Assembly (NCBI GenBank): GCA_038239195.1
Contig: JBBSEZ010000097.1
Span: 1 to 25,545, forward strand
DNA from: JBBSEZ01 sp038239195
GTDB lineage: Bacteria; Planctomycetota; Planctomycetia; Gemmatales; Gemmataceae
Direction: 5' to 3'
Length of the DNA: 25,545 bases
The position numbers and the translations under genes are program-made. The notes below the pieces were generated by a model. The model was not told the DNA's origin. It did no database searches and worked only from the letters and a program-made list of their open reading frames with translations. Shown here in pieces: positions 8,532 through 16,189 of the stretch (position 1 is its first letter; the number at the start of each line of letters is the position of its first letter).

Positions 8532-9526
8532 GCAAACGGGCGCGATTGCTGGGGAGCGTACTCCTGCTGGGCGTGCTGGCCTGGCGCCTGGAGTGGGGCC
8601 GTCTGGGCCCCGCCTTCGCCGGCCTGCGCCTCGAACTGTGGGCCCTGGCCGTGCTCGTGTACGTTCTGGCCCAGGCGGCCAGCAGCCTGCGCTGGCAACT
8701 CCTGGCCGGCGCTCTGGGCTTCGGGGGGCCTTGGGGTCGCTATTTCGCCCACTACTTCCTCGGCATGTTCTTCAACCTCGTCCTGCCCACCTCCGTCGGC
8801 GGGGACGTCGTGCGCGCCTGGTATCTGTCGCGGGCCGAGGGCCGGCGCGCGGCCGCGTTCGTGAGCGTGCTCGCCGACCGCGCTACCGGCCTGGTCGTGC
8901 TGATTGCGCTCGCCTGCACGGCGGCGCTTTGCGCTCCGATGAGCCTGGCCCCCTGGCTGGCCTGGGCCGTCACCGGCCTTGGCGCGGCGACGGTGCTGGG
9001 CGTGCTCGCGCTGCCGCTGCTGCCGTGCGCCGCGGCGCGCGCGCCGCTTGGGCGAGCGAAGTTGCAACGCCTGGTGGAGGTGGGGCGCGCCTGCTTCGCT
9101 CGGCCGGGCGTGTTGTTGGCCGCGGGAGCGCTGGGCGTGGTAGTGCAACTCGCCAACGTGGTGTTCGTCTGGCTGATCGGCGTGGGCATGGGGCTGGAGG
9201 TGCCGCTGGCCTATTACGGCGTGCTGGTGCCTCTGGTGGCCCTCCTGACGCTGTTGCCGGTGAGCGTCAACGGGATGGGGCTGCGCGAGGCGGGCACGGT
9301 GGTTCTGCTCGCCCCGCTGGGCGTCCCGGCCGAACAGGCAGTCTTCCTCGCCCTGCTCCAGTTCGCCGCCATCGGCTCCGCCAGCCTGCTCGGCGGTCTT
9401 TTCTATCTCGGCGAGGGTTGGCCTCGCCCGCGCAGCGAGGGATCGGAGGAGGACCGTGGTGATGCAGAGCCTGTCCGTGGTGGTGCCGATCAAGGACGAG
9501 CGCGACAACCTTCGGCCGCTGCATGA
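8528..9526 (+). CDS. LPG-synthase-TM/UPF0104 family integral membrane protein
   Basis: The protein has 332 residues and about seven or eight hydrophobic segments. Family features are SSLRWQLLAGALG, the FFNLVLPTSVGGDVVRAWYL motif (about residues 80-100), SVLADRATGLVVL, and the C-terminal LLPVSVNGMGLREAGTVVLL block, all as in the membrane domain shared by lysylphosphatidylglycerol synthase flippase parts and AglD-like proteins. Such proteins commonly sit beside polyprenyl-linked glycosyltransferases. The GTG start overlaps the upstream stop (GTGA), with GGAGG four bases before it. The last roughly 20 codons overlap the next gene and encode a low-complexity tail. A role in moving or modifying a lipid carrier is inferred from family and context. 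Confidence 0.88.
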   Translation: MSKRARLLGSVLLLGVLAWRLEWGRLGPAFAGLRLELWALAVLVYVLAQAASSLRWQLLAGALGFGGPWGRYFAHYFLGMFFNLVLPTSVGGDVVRAWYLSRAEGRRAAAFVSVLADRATGLVVLIALACTAALCAPMSLAPWLAWAVTGLGAATVLGVLALPLLPCAAARAPLGRAKLQRLVEVGRACFARPGVLLAAGALGVVVQLANVVFVWLIGVGMGLEVPLAYYGVLVPLVALLTLLPVSVNGMGLREAGTVVLLAPLGVPAEQAVFLALLQFAAIGSASLLGGLFYLGEGWPRPRSEGSEEDRGDAEPVRGGADQGRARQPSAAA

Positions 9527-10451
9527 GCGCCTGCGCTCCGCGCTCGATCCGCTCGTCGGCACGGCCTTGAGCGAATACGAGGTCCTGTTCGTGGACGACG
9601 GCAGCGCGGACGGCTCGTTCGCCGTGCTGGAAGCGTTGGCGGCGAGCGACCGGCGCGTCAAGGTGATCGCCCTGCGCCGCAACTTCGGGCAGACCCCGGC
9701 GCTGCGCGCGGGCATCGACTGGTCGTCCGGCGACGTCCTCGTCACCATGGACGGCGACCTACAGAACGACCCCGCCGACATTCCCATGCTGCTGGAGAAG
9801 CTGAACGAGGGCCACGACGCCGTCTTCGGGCTGCGCGAGAACCGGCAGGACAGCCTGTTCGTGCGCAAGGTGCCCAGCCTGCTGGCCAACTGGGTGATTC
9901 GCAAAGTGACGGGAACGCAGGTGAAGGACATGGGCTGCACCCTACGGGCGATGCGGCGCGAGCTGGCGGAGGCGCTGCCGCTGTACGGGGAGATGCACCG
10001 CTTCATCCCGGTGCTGGCCAAGATGCACGGGGCGCGCGTGGTGCAAGTCCCGGTCCGGCATCACGCCCGCGTGGCGGGGCAGACAAAGTACAACCTGTCG
10101 CGCTCGGTCCGCGTGCTGCTGGACCTGATCACGGTGAAGTTCTTGCACAGCTACGTGAGCCGGCCGATGCACGCTCTGGGCCTGCCGGGCTTGATCGCGA
10201 TGGCGCTGGGCGTGGTGAGCCTGCTGACGACCGTCGGCATGAAACATCTCTGCAACCCGCTGGTGTTCATGACGGGCAACCCGCTGCTGCTGCTGAGCAT
10301 GATGCTGGAGCTGGTGGGCGTGCAGTTCATCTCGATGGGGCTGCTGGGAGAGTTGCTGGCGCGAACGTATTTCGAGAGCCAGGGCAAATCCGCCTACACG
10401 GTGCGGGCGACGCTCAACGTGGACAAGGCGGAGGGGAGAAGGGCGGCGTGA
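9462..10451 (+). CDS. Family 2 glycosyltransferase, polyprenyl-phosphate (DPM1/ArnC-like) type
   Basis: The protein has 329 residues. It should transfer a sugar from a nucleotide sugar to a polyprenyl phosphate at the cytoplasmic face. The GT-A domain shows LSVVVPIKDERDNL, LFVDDGSADGS, RRNFGQTPALRAGI, the metal-binding MDGDLQNDP, KDMGCTLRAMRREL, and the late conserved VRHHARVAGQTKYNLSRSVR. Two C-terminal membrane helices follow (about 232-255 and 270-300), as in ArnC/GtrB/DPM relatives. The ATG at 9462 is favoured over GTG at 9456 because GGAGGAGG (9445-9452) is nine bases before it. It overlaps the upstream gene by 65 bases, an unusually long overlap implying cotranscription. The sugar is not predictable. 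Confidence 0.92.
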   Translation: MQSLSVVVPIKDERDNLRPLHERLRSALDPLVGTALSEYEVLFVDDGSADGSFAVLEALAASDRRVKVIALRRNFGQTPALRAGIDWSSGDVLVTMDGDLQNDPADIPMLLEKLNEGHDAVFGLRENRQDSLFVRKVPSLLANWVIRKVTGTQVKDMGCTLRAMRRELAEALPLYGEMHRFIPVLAKMHGARVVQVPVRHHARVAGQTKYNLSRSVRVLLDLITVKFLHSYVSRPMHALGLPGLIAMALGVVSLLTTVGMKHLCNPLVFMTGNPLLLLSMMLELVGVQFISMGLLGELLARTYFESQGKSAYTVRATLNVDKAEGRRAA

Positions 10452-10600
10452 GCGAGGCGATCGAGGCGAGGCGCCCGCGGTGTGGGCGCGAAAAGTTTGA
10501 CGAGGGCGAGCTCGCCCTGCACAGCCGCGTGGCCCTGACGGGAGCGCGGCTGTGGCTGCGCCTGGCCCGACGCCTGGTCGTCTCGTGCCTACCTCGTTGA
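10448..10600 (+). CDS. Possible 50-residue protein overlapping the glycosyltransferase stop
   Basis: A GTG codon overlaps the glycosyltransferase stop (GTGA), the same junction seen between the first two genes of the operon, with GGAGGGGAGAAGG just upstream. The frame encodes 50 residues: a charged N-terminal half and a basic, hydrophobic end (ALTGARLWLRLARRLVVSCL) that could be an amphipathic or membrane helix. There is no recognised family, and in DNA this rich in GC such a short frame may be accidental or a remnant of a longer gene. Confidence 0.3.
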   Translation: MSEAIEARRPRCGREKFDEGELALHSRVALTGARLWLRLARRLVVSCLPR

Positions 10601-10622
10601 TTCGAGGCTCGGGGGGGACCAG

Positions 10623-10805
10623 AAGACCAAGCAAGAACTGATCGAGCAGACGCGCAGAGCGATCGAAGAATTCAACAAGCTCCCGCCCGAGGAACAATTT
10701 CGTCGGATGATCGAGTGGGGGACCATCGACGAGCGAGGCGAAGTCTTGTTGGGCAACGGAGAAATCGAGAAAGGGGAGCAAAAGGAGCGCCCGACGGGGG
10801 CGTGA
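10623..10805 (+). pseudogene. Small hypothetical gene, copy 1, without a usable start
   Basis: The frame 10623-10805 reads like a real small protein (KTKQELIEQTRRAIEEF, then KLPPEEQF, IDERGEVLLGN, ending KGEQKERPTGA). No ATG, GTG or TTG occurs in frame between the upstream stop at 10536 and the internal ATG at 10707, so the natural start appears lost or frameshifted; the G-run at 10611-10617 is a likely place for a slip. From 10650 to 10757 it aligns without gaps to a second copy at 10915-11022, with 18 of 36 codons encoding the same residue, which argues that the frame was once coding. A short product from 10707 (32 residues) remains possible. Function unknown. Confidence 0.6.
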
Positions 10806-10902
10806 ACGGGCAGGCCACCCAGCGCTTCACGACAGAACCTGCATTGTCGCGGGCACCTATTGGATCAGGGCAGAAGGAGGGGGGAGATGACAGAGTAATG
10901 AG

Positions 10903-11070
10903 ATGCGCGAGCGAACGCGCCAGCGCCTCGCCGAGCTCGCCAAGTTGCCTCTCGCCGAGTAGTTGCGGCTGCTCGTCGAGCGGAGCGCGATCGATGAGAA
11001 AGGGGAGGTGCTTTGGGGGAACGAGGCGGGCCGGAAACAGGGCGAAGTGGAGCGCAACGAGGAGCCCTGA
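10903..11070 (+). pseudogene. Small hypothetical gene, copy 2, interrupted by an amber codon
   Basis: An ATG at 10903 opens MRERTRQRLAELAKLPLAE, then TAG at 10960-10962, then the same frame continues to a TGA at 11068 (LVERSAIDEKGEVLWGN and a charged tail). The TAG falls exactly opposite Gln in copy 1, so one C-to-T change in a CAG codon explains it. The purine-rich AGGAGGGGGGAG (10875-10886) is upstream, but 16 bases from the ATG, farther than usual. The full frame would encode 55 residues. It is either a decayed duplicate or, less likely, an amber read-through gene. The family is not recognised; the small size, charge and tandem duplication are compatible with a mobile or toxin/antitoxin-like accessory gene, but nothing proves it. 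Confidence 0.6.
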
Positions 11071-11137
11071 GGCTCGCCCCTTGCCAGCCGCGCTTCGTTC
11101 TGAGACAAATCACAAGCCCCGCAAGAGGAGCCCCGAC

Positions 11138-12139
11138 ATGGCGAAGAAACGGAACAGCGTCGGCCCCAGTCCCGCCGAACTGCGCCGGCTCGAAGCGCTG
11201 CCCCAGCGCTTCGACGTCTGGCAGGCGGGCGCGCGACAGCTCAAGGTGCTCGTCCAAGAAGGCGCCGGCGCGATGCGCCCCTGGGTGCTGGTCGTCGCGA
11301 GCAGCGAGGGCTTCATCCTGGCCTCCGAGGTGATGCTCGACGCGCCTGGCCCGGCCCAGGCCTGGACGGCGCTGGCCCAGGCCATGACGGCGCCCGCCGC
11401 CGGCGAGCCGCACCTGCCCACGGCCGTTCAGTTCGGCGCCGATAGCTGGGCCGCCGCCCTGCGCCCGTCTCTGGAGGCGCTCAACGTCGTCGTGGAGATG
11501 GGCGACCTGGAAGGTCTCGAAGAGATGCTGGAGGAGCTCGGCTCGGGCGGGGGCGGTGGAGGCGAGCCGCCGGCCGGCTTGCTCGACGTCGAGGGCGTCA
11601 CCCCAGCGCTCGTGGCCGGGGTATTCGATGCGGCGGCGGGGTTCTTCGAGCAGGCCCCGTGGAAGCGCGTCGGCGAGCGCGCCATCCAGATCGCGCGCGA
11701 GGGCCCCGAGGACGCCCCGCGCTATGCGGTCATGATGGGCGAGGCCGGCATGACGGCAGGACTGGTGCTCTACGACGACTACCAGACGCTCCAGCGCATT
11801 CGCTTGCAAAACCTTTCCAGCCAGGAGGCAGCCGAGATCACCGCGGCGCTGGCCGTCGTCTTCGGGCCGGAGGACGAGTTGGTCCCCGCCGACGTGGAGG
11901 CGGTCCGCGAGCACGGCTGGCGGGTGGCGGCGGCTCACGCCTACCCTTCCATCTACCGCATGGAGCGGGGCATGGTCCTGCGGCCCCCCGAGGTTGGCGA
12001 GTTAGAACTGCTGGAAAGCTGCCTGCGTGCCCTTCCCGAGTTCGTGCGGAAAAAGACGCGCCGCGTCGGCCCCACGCCGCTGAACGTTCCCGGGGCGTCG
12101 GGGGACGTGGCGCTTGTCCTGTCGTGGGCGGACGAGTGA
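11138..12139 (+). CDS. Uncharacterised protein, possibly DUF6930-like
   Basis: The protein has 333 residues with no signal peptide or membrane span, so it is probably cytosolic. The N-terminal half (about 18-125) runs FDVWQAGARQLKVLVQEG, RPWVLVVASSEGFILASEV, PTAVQFGADSWAAALRPSL, which resembles what I recall of the DUF6930 domain (from memory, not verified). A six-glycine run (about residue 136) links to an alpha/beta C-terminal half with PWKRVGERAIQI, YAVMMGEAGMTAGLVLYDDY and a repeated acidic helix pattern. AGAGGAG is seven bases before the ATG. Its stop (12137-12139) is one base from the stop of the convergent HEAT-repeat gene. Function unknown. Confidence 0.85.
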   Translation: MAKKRNSVGPSPAELRRLEALPQRFDVWQAGARQLKVLVQEGAGAMRPWVLVVASSEGFILASEVMLDAPGPAQAWTALAQAMTAPAAGEPHLPTAVQFGADSWAAALRPSLEALNVVVEMGDLEGLEEMLEELGSGGGGGGEPPAGLLDVEGVTPALVAGVFDAAAGFFEQAPWKRVGERAIQIAREGPEDAPRYAVMMGEAGMTAGLVLYDDYQTLQRIRLQNLSSQEAAEITAALAVVFGPEDELVPADVEAVREHGWRVAAAHAYPSIYRMERGMVLRPPEVGELELLESCLRALPEFVRKKTRRVGPTPLNVPGASGDVALVLSWADE

Positions 12140-12140
12140 T

Positions 12141-12554
12141 TCAGGCCGCCCGGGGTCGGCCCCGGTCGCTCTCCTCAAGGGCCAGGGCAGCCATGGTGCG
12201 CACGGCGAGGTTGGGGTGCTGGAGCGCCTGACGCAACGCGGCTTCCGCGCCGAGGTGCCCCAGCGCCATGGCGGCGCGGCGAGCCACGCCTTCGTCCTCG
12301 TCCTCCAGGGCCCCCACCAGGGCCGGGACGGCAGTGCTGGCGCCGAGATTGCCCAGCGCCAGGGCGGCCATCTTGCGGGCCACCACCGTCCCTTCGCGCA
12401 GCACCTCGGTCAGTGCCGTCACCACGGCGGGGTCGCTCTTGCCCAGAGCGCTCAGCCGTGCAGCGGCATGCACCCGCGCCAGCCGCTGGGGGGCGCCCAG
12501 CCCCTTGATCCAGTGCTGGACGGTCCCGTCACTCGAATCGAGATGAGCCCGCAT
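12141..12554 (-). CDS. HEAT-repeat protein
   Basis: The protein has 137 residues, mostly three to four HEAT-like helix pairs: RLARVHAAARLSALGKSDPA, VARKMAALALGNLGASTAVP, VARRAAMALGHLGAEAALR and LAVRTMAALALEESD. Such alpha-solenoids bind protein partners; relatives include PBS-lyase-type HEAT proteins, but there is no evidence of lyase activity here. The ATG at 12554 has GGAGG seven bases upstream on its strand. The gene is convergent with the DUF6930-like gene, the two stops being separated by a single base, so their transcripts must overlap or end inside each other. The role and partner are unknown. Confidence 0.85.
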   Translation of the reverse strand: MRAHLDSSDGTVQHWIKGLGAPQRLARVHAAARLSALGKSDPAVVTALTEVLREGTVVARKMAALALGNLGASTAVPALVGALEDEDEGVARRAAMALGHLGAEAALRQALQHPNLAVRTMAALALEESDRGRPRAA

Positions 12555-12707
12555 CCGTGACCTCCGCTTTGCCCGTCCCGCGCTCCGGCTTGCGACTCGA
12601 AATCGCCATTGATCGGCCGTCCGGCCAGCCCTCTTGAGGCATTCGGCTGGCCCAACCCGGGAACGGGATCGCTGTATGGCGTTGGCCCGGGCGAATGTCA
12701 AGCGGGC

Positions 12708-12769
12708 CTTCCCAAAGGATGAAGGATGAAGCGGGGGCCTTTCTGGTACATCCTTCATCCTTTGGGGAG
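12708..12769. repeat. Inverted repeat with 18-bp perfect arms
   Basis: CCCAAAGGATGAAGGATG (12711-12728) pairs exactly with 12749-12766 across a 20-base loop; three further positions outward also pair (one as a wobble). The arm itself holds a GGATGAA duplication. It lies about 20 bases beyond the stop of the large minus-strand glycosyltransferase gene. There is no T-run, so it is probably a dispersed palindromic repeat that may also protect the transcript end. Confidence 0.7.
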
Positions 12770-12790
12770 CCTGGTTCCGAGGGGAGGAGA

Positions 12791-15700
12791 TCACGCGGCG
12801 GTTCGATACACTTTCTCCGGGCGAGCAGCCAACCGCAACGCCGGGCCCCGGTCGTGCTCCGACCGGCGCGGCATGGCGGCCAGCGCTCCCAACCACGGTC
12901 GCAGCCCCGCCATGCAAACGTCCCAACTGTAGAGCCGCTCCACCTCCTCCCGCCCTCGCGCGGCGAGGCCCCCCGCCAGAGCGGGGCTCGACAGCACCCG
13001 GCCGACGGCCTCGGCCAGTTCCGCGTCGGTGCGGCCCACCAGAAGGTGTTGGCCATCGGTCAGTTCGAGGCCCTCCACTCCCAGGGGAGAACAGACAACC
13101 GGCGTGCCGGCGCTGAGGGCCTCCAGCACCTTGTACTTGGTCCCGCTCCCCGCCAGCAGGGGAACGCAGGTGACGGCCGCCGAGGCCAGGTACGGACGCA
13201 CGTCCCCCACCTTGCCGGTGACGACGACGCGGGCGCCATCGTGTTTGGCCGCCAGATCGGCGGGCGGGTACTGCCCGACGATCCAGGCGCCGGCGTCCGG
13301 GTGGCGCCGGCGCACGAGCGGCATGATCCGGTCCACCAGGCGCAGGGCAGCCTGGTGGTTCGGCGGGTAGCACAGGCTGGCCGTGAACAGCACCGCCTTG
13401 GCAGCCGCCGGGCGGGGCGCGAAGGCGAAGTAGTCCAGATCGACCCCGTTCGGTACGACCAGCACGCGCTCCGGCGGGAAGCCATAGTGTTCCACGAACA
13501 GCGCCTTGTCGAGGTCGCTGACCGCGAGGACGCCGTCGAAACGGGCCAGGTTGTCGCGCTCGAAGCAGGAGGCCCGACTCGCCTCGAGGCGGCCGGCGAG
13601 GCGGCCCAGCCAGCCGCGGTGGGCGGCCGCGAGTCGGGCGACGCGCACGGCCTCCACGTCGTACGAAGCCATGACCAGGCGAGTGCGGGGCGCCAGTCGG
13701 CGGAGCAGCATCGCTGCGGGGTTGACCTGCGGCCCGACGAACAGGAAGTCGGGGGCCTCCTGGTCGAGGTCGGCCTGCAAAGCGGGCGCCAAGGCCGCCT
13801 GGAGGTGGGGGACTTTCTGGGTGCCGTCTCGGTGGTAGCGCGGCCCCAGGACCGGCCACCCCTCCTGCCGCAGTCGATCCAGGACGCGGCGGCGCAGGGG
13901 GAAGTCCGGGGCCTCGGGGCCACACAGGTGCGGGCGCGCGGCCCGCACGGTTGCCGAGGTGTGAACGGCCTCCGCGTGACGGGCGAGGCAGTCCTCGCGG
14001 CCATCTTCCGGGACGGCCGTCAGGGAGTAGTACGTCACCCGGCTAAAGGACAGCAAGTGGCGCAGGAGGTGAAAGTCCCGGATCTCGCCCCCAGAGTGCC
14101 CCGGATACATGGGCCAGGCGAACGAACAGAACGACGAGCGGTACACCAGGTTGCTGCGATCGATCGGCCGGTCACAGGCCCCGGTCTGGGGGGGCGGCTG
14201 GGCCGGGAGCGCGGGCCCCACCGGCGGCGCGGGTCGGCGGGCCCGCCGAAGCCCGAAGCCTTCCGGGTTGCCCCAGCCCGTCCAGACCGACAGGGCGACG
14301 CGGGCCTTCTTGAGTCGGCGGCGCCACTTGGTGGGCGAGGGGCGCCGGCCCACGTAGGCAGCCAGGAACTCGCGCATCATCCGCAAGAAATCGCGGGAAA
14401 AGCGGCCGGGCCAGTGTGGCCGGCTGAAGCGGTAGAGCTCGACGAGGAAGTTCTCCCAGGAGGACGTCTTCGAGCTGGCGTGAATGCGGTAGAACGCCTG
14501 CGTCCGTTCGATCTTCTTCACCTTCGCCTTGCGCGCGAAGCGGTGGAACAACTCGAAGTCGAAGATGAACTTGTACGACTCGTCCAGGGCGCCGCACGAT
14601 TCGAGCAGGCGCCGGCGGAAGAACACCGTGGGTTGGGGGACCGCATGCACGTAGGACCAGTACGCCGGGATGAGCTCGGGGGGCTGCATCTCGCCGTAGT
14701 AAAGGCTGGTGCGGTAGGCGCCGTGGTCGGCGAGGAAGGGCTCGCTGTTCTCGTCGATGTAGAGCGCGTTGCCGTAGACGAGGTCCAGGTCGGGGTCCTC
14801 GGCGAACAGGCGGGCCGCCTCCCAGATGGCCCCCTCGGTGAGGACGTCGTCGGAGGCCAGCCAGGCCACCACCTCTCCACTCGTCCGCGCCAGCCCCTTG
14901 TTGATGGCGTGGGCCGGCCCCCGGTCGGCCTCCGACACCCACCCGTCCAGCTGGCCCTCGTAGCGCCGGAGCACTTCCTGGGTGCCGTCCGTGGAGCCCC
15001 CGTCCATCACGACGGTCTCGAGGCGCGGGTAGTTCTGGCCCACCAGGCTGTCGAGGGTCTCCGGCAGGAACCTCGCCTGATTGAAGGAGGGGACGACGAC
15101 GCTGAAAGAGGGGAGATCGAGGCCACCCCTCTCGCGCCACCTCGCCAGGAGGGGTGACCGGCCGGCGACGAAGGGCAGATAGGCCCGGTCCTGGGGGTCG
15201 CTTTTCTCCGGGAAGCCATCGGCACTGCCGACCGTAGCCCTCCAGCTGGCCTGGAGGGCTTTCATGCCCTCGTAGAGGGCGCCGCGGGCGGGGGCCAAGG
15301 CGGGGGTGGAGGTCGCCGCCAGGAGCATCTCCAGAAGGTAGAACAAGCCCCCCGGGGTCACCTCCTGGGCTGTGTGCCGCCGGATCATGGCGAGGAGCTC
15401 GTCGGTCCGCGCGAACTGGCCCGAGCTGGTCTTGGTTTCCGCGTACTCGCGGCTGACCGCGAGAAACTCGTTGATGAGGACAGCGGGCCGGGCGCGGGCA
15501 ACCCGGATGAAGACGTCCCAATCCATGCAATACTGGAGCGAGGGATCGAGCCCCCCCGCCTCCTCCCAGGCCTCCCGGGAGAAGAAGACCGCCGGCTGCA
15601 ACAGGTAATCCAGCCCCTCTTCGAGGGCGATGCGGTTGAGCGCCACGTGCCGCCGGTTGAAGGGCTTGTACCGATCCTGCTCCTGGGAGTAGCGAAGCCC

Positions 15701-16069
15701 GTTGCCGACGTAGAGCCCGTATCCGGGGGAGGCGGCGCAGGCGCGGCCGACCGTCCACAGGCAGTCGCCCCAGTAGAAATCGTCGGAGTTGAGCCAGCCG
15801 ACGATCTCGCCGGTGCAATGGCCCATCCCTTCGTTGATGGCGGCGGCCTGGCCTCCGTCCGGGCAGCTCTGCCAGTATTTCAGCCGGGGCGCGAAGGACT
15901 GGAGGATGGCCACGCTCTCGTCGGTGGACCCGCCGTCCATCACGACCACCTCCAGGCGCGGGTACTCCTGCCGGAAGATGCTCTCGAGGTTGTCGCGAAG
16001 GAAGCGACCCTGGTTGTACGACGGGACGACGACGCTGATGGACGGAACGGCTTCGTTTGATTTGAGCAT
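12791..16069 (-). CDS. Three-domain glycosyltransferase (GT2-GT2-GT4 fusion)
   Basis: The protein has 1092 residues. GT2 domain 1 spans about 8-220 (ISVVVPSYNQGRFL, VVMDGGSTDES, NSDD at 94-97). GT2 domain 2 spans about 320-560 (FSVVVPSFNQARFL, VVMDGGSTDGT, ASDD at 405-408, FDFELFHRFARKAK). A Pro-rich linker (about 608-630) leads to a GT4/GT-B domain, about 645-1060 (SYDVEAVRVARLA, VVPNGVDLDYF, GSGTKYKVLEALSAGTPVV). It could add several sugars of one glycan without releasing it (inference). The ATG at 16069 places the first GT2 strand at residue 11 and has GAGGGGG upstream; the open frame extends to 16351 but passes through a terminator hairpin. It is divergent from two further glycosyltransferases. 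No signal peptide was seen; cytosolic or membrane-associated. Confidence 0.93.
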   Translation of the reverse strand: MLKSNEAVPSISVVVPSYNQGRFLRDNLESIFRQEYPRLEVVVMDGGSTDESVAILQSFAPRLKYWQSCPDGGQAAAINEGMGHCTGEIVGWLNSDDFYWGDCLWTVGRACAASPGYGLYVGNGLRYSQEQDRYKPFNRRHVALNRIALEEGLDYLLQPAVFFSREAWEEAGGLDPSLQYCMDWDVFIRVARARPAVLINEFLAVSREYAETKTSSGQFARTDELLAMIRRHTAQEVTPGGLFYLLEMLLAATSTPALAPARGALYEGMKALQASWRATVGSADGFPEKSDPQDRAYLPFVAGRSPLLARWRERGGLDLPSFSVVVPSFNQARFLPETLDSLVGQNYPRLETVVMDGGSTDGTQEVLRRYEGQLDGWVSEADRGPAHAINKGLARTSGEVVAWLASDDVLTEGAIWEAARLFAEDPDLDLVYGNALYIDENSEPFLADHGAYRTSLYYGEMQPPELIPAYWSYVHAVPQPTVFFRRRLLESCGALDESYKFIFDFELFHRFARKAKVKKIERTQAFYRIHASSKTSSWENFLVELYRFSRPHWPGRFSRDFLRMMREFLAAYVGRRPSPTKWRRRLKKARVALSVWTGWGNPEGFGLRRARRPAPPVGPALPAQPPPQTGACDRPIDRSNLVYRSSFCSFAWPMYPGHSGGEIRDFHLLRHLLSFSRVTYYSLTAVPEDGREDCLARHAEAVHTSATVRAARPHLCGPEAPDFPLRRRVLDRLRQEGWPVLGPRYHRDGTQKVPHLQAALAPALQADLDQEAPDFLFVGPQVNPAAMLLRRLAPRTRLVMASYDVEAVRVARLAAAHRGWLGRLAGRLEASRASCFERDNLARFDGVLAVSDLDKALFVEHYGFPPERVLVVPNGVDLDYFAFAPRPAAAKAVLFTASLCYPPNHQAALRLVDRIMPLVRRRHPDAGAWIVGQYPPADLAAKHDGARVVVTGKVGDVRPYLASAAVTCVPLLAGSGTKYKVLEALSAGTPVVCSPLGVEGLELTDGQHLLVGRTDAELAEAVGRVLSSPALAGGLAARGREEVERLYSWDVCMAGLRPWLGALAAMPRRSEHDRGPALRLAARPEKVYRTAA

Positions 16070-16149
16070 GGACGCGACATCCCCCTCAGCCGAGGCCAGG
16101 GCGCTTCGCGGAGCGGTTGGCCGTTCGGCACCTGTGTTCCGGTCGGTGT

Positions 16150-16171
16150 AAAAAAGCGCCCCCCGGCGCTT
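16150..16171 (-). terminator. Intrinsic terminator in the leader of the three-domain glycosyltransferase
   Basis: Read on the minus strand: AAGCGCC (16171-16165), GGGG loop, GGCGCTT (16160-16154), continuing into six T (16155-16150). This is a GC-rich 7-bp stem with a four-base loop and a T-run, the canonical form. It lies 80 bases before the chosen ATG at 16069 with no gene on that strand upstream, which fits a leader attenuator better than the end of another gene. Confidence 0.7.
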
Positions 16172-16189
16172 CTCGCCCGACGTTCCCCC

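Noticed and set aside
10715..11137. Upstream in-frame extension of the DUF6930-like protein
   Set aside because: It runs out of frame through the two small decayed genes; the ATG at 11138 has AGAGGAG at correct spacing.
12695..15157. An 820-codon plus-strand frame opposite the three-domain glycosyltransferase
   Set aside because: Antisense shadow; composition is typical of reverse-read GC-rich genes and the minus frame has clear GT motifs.
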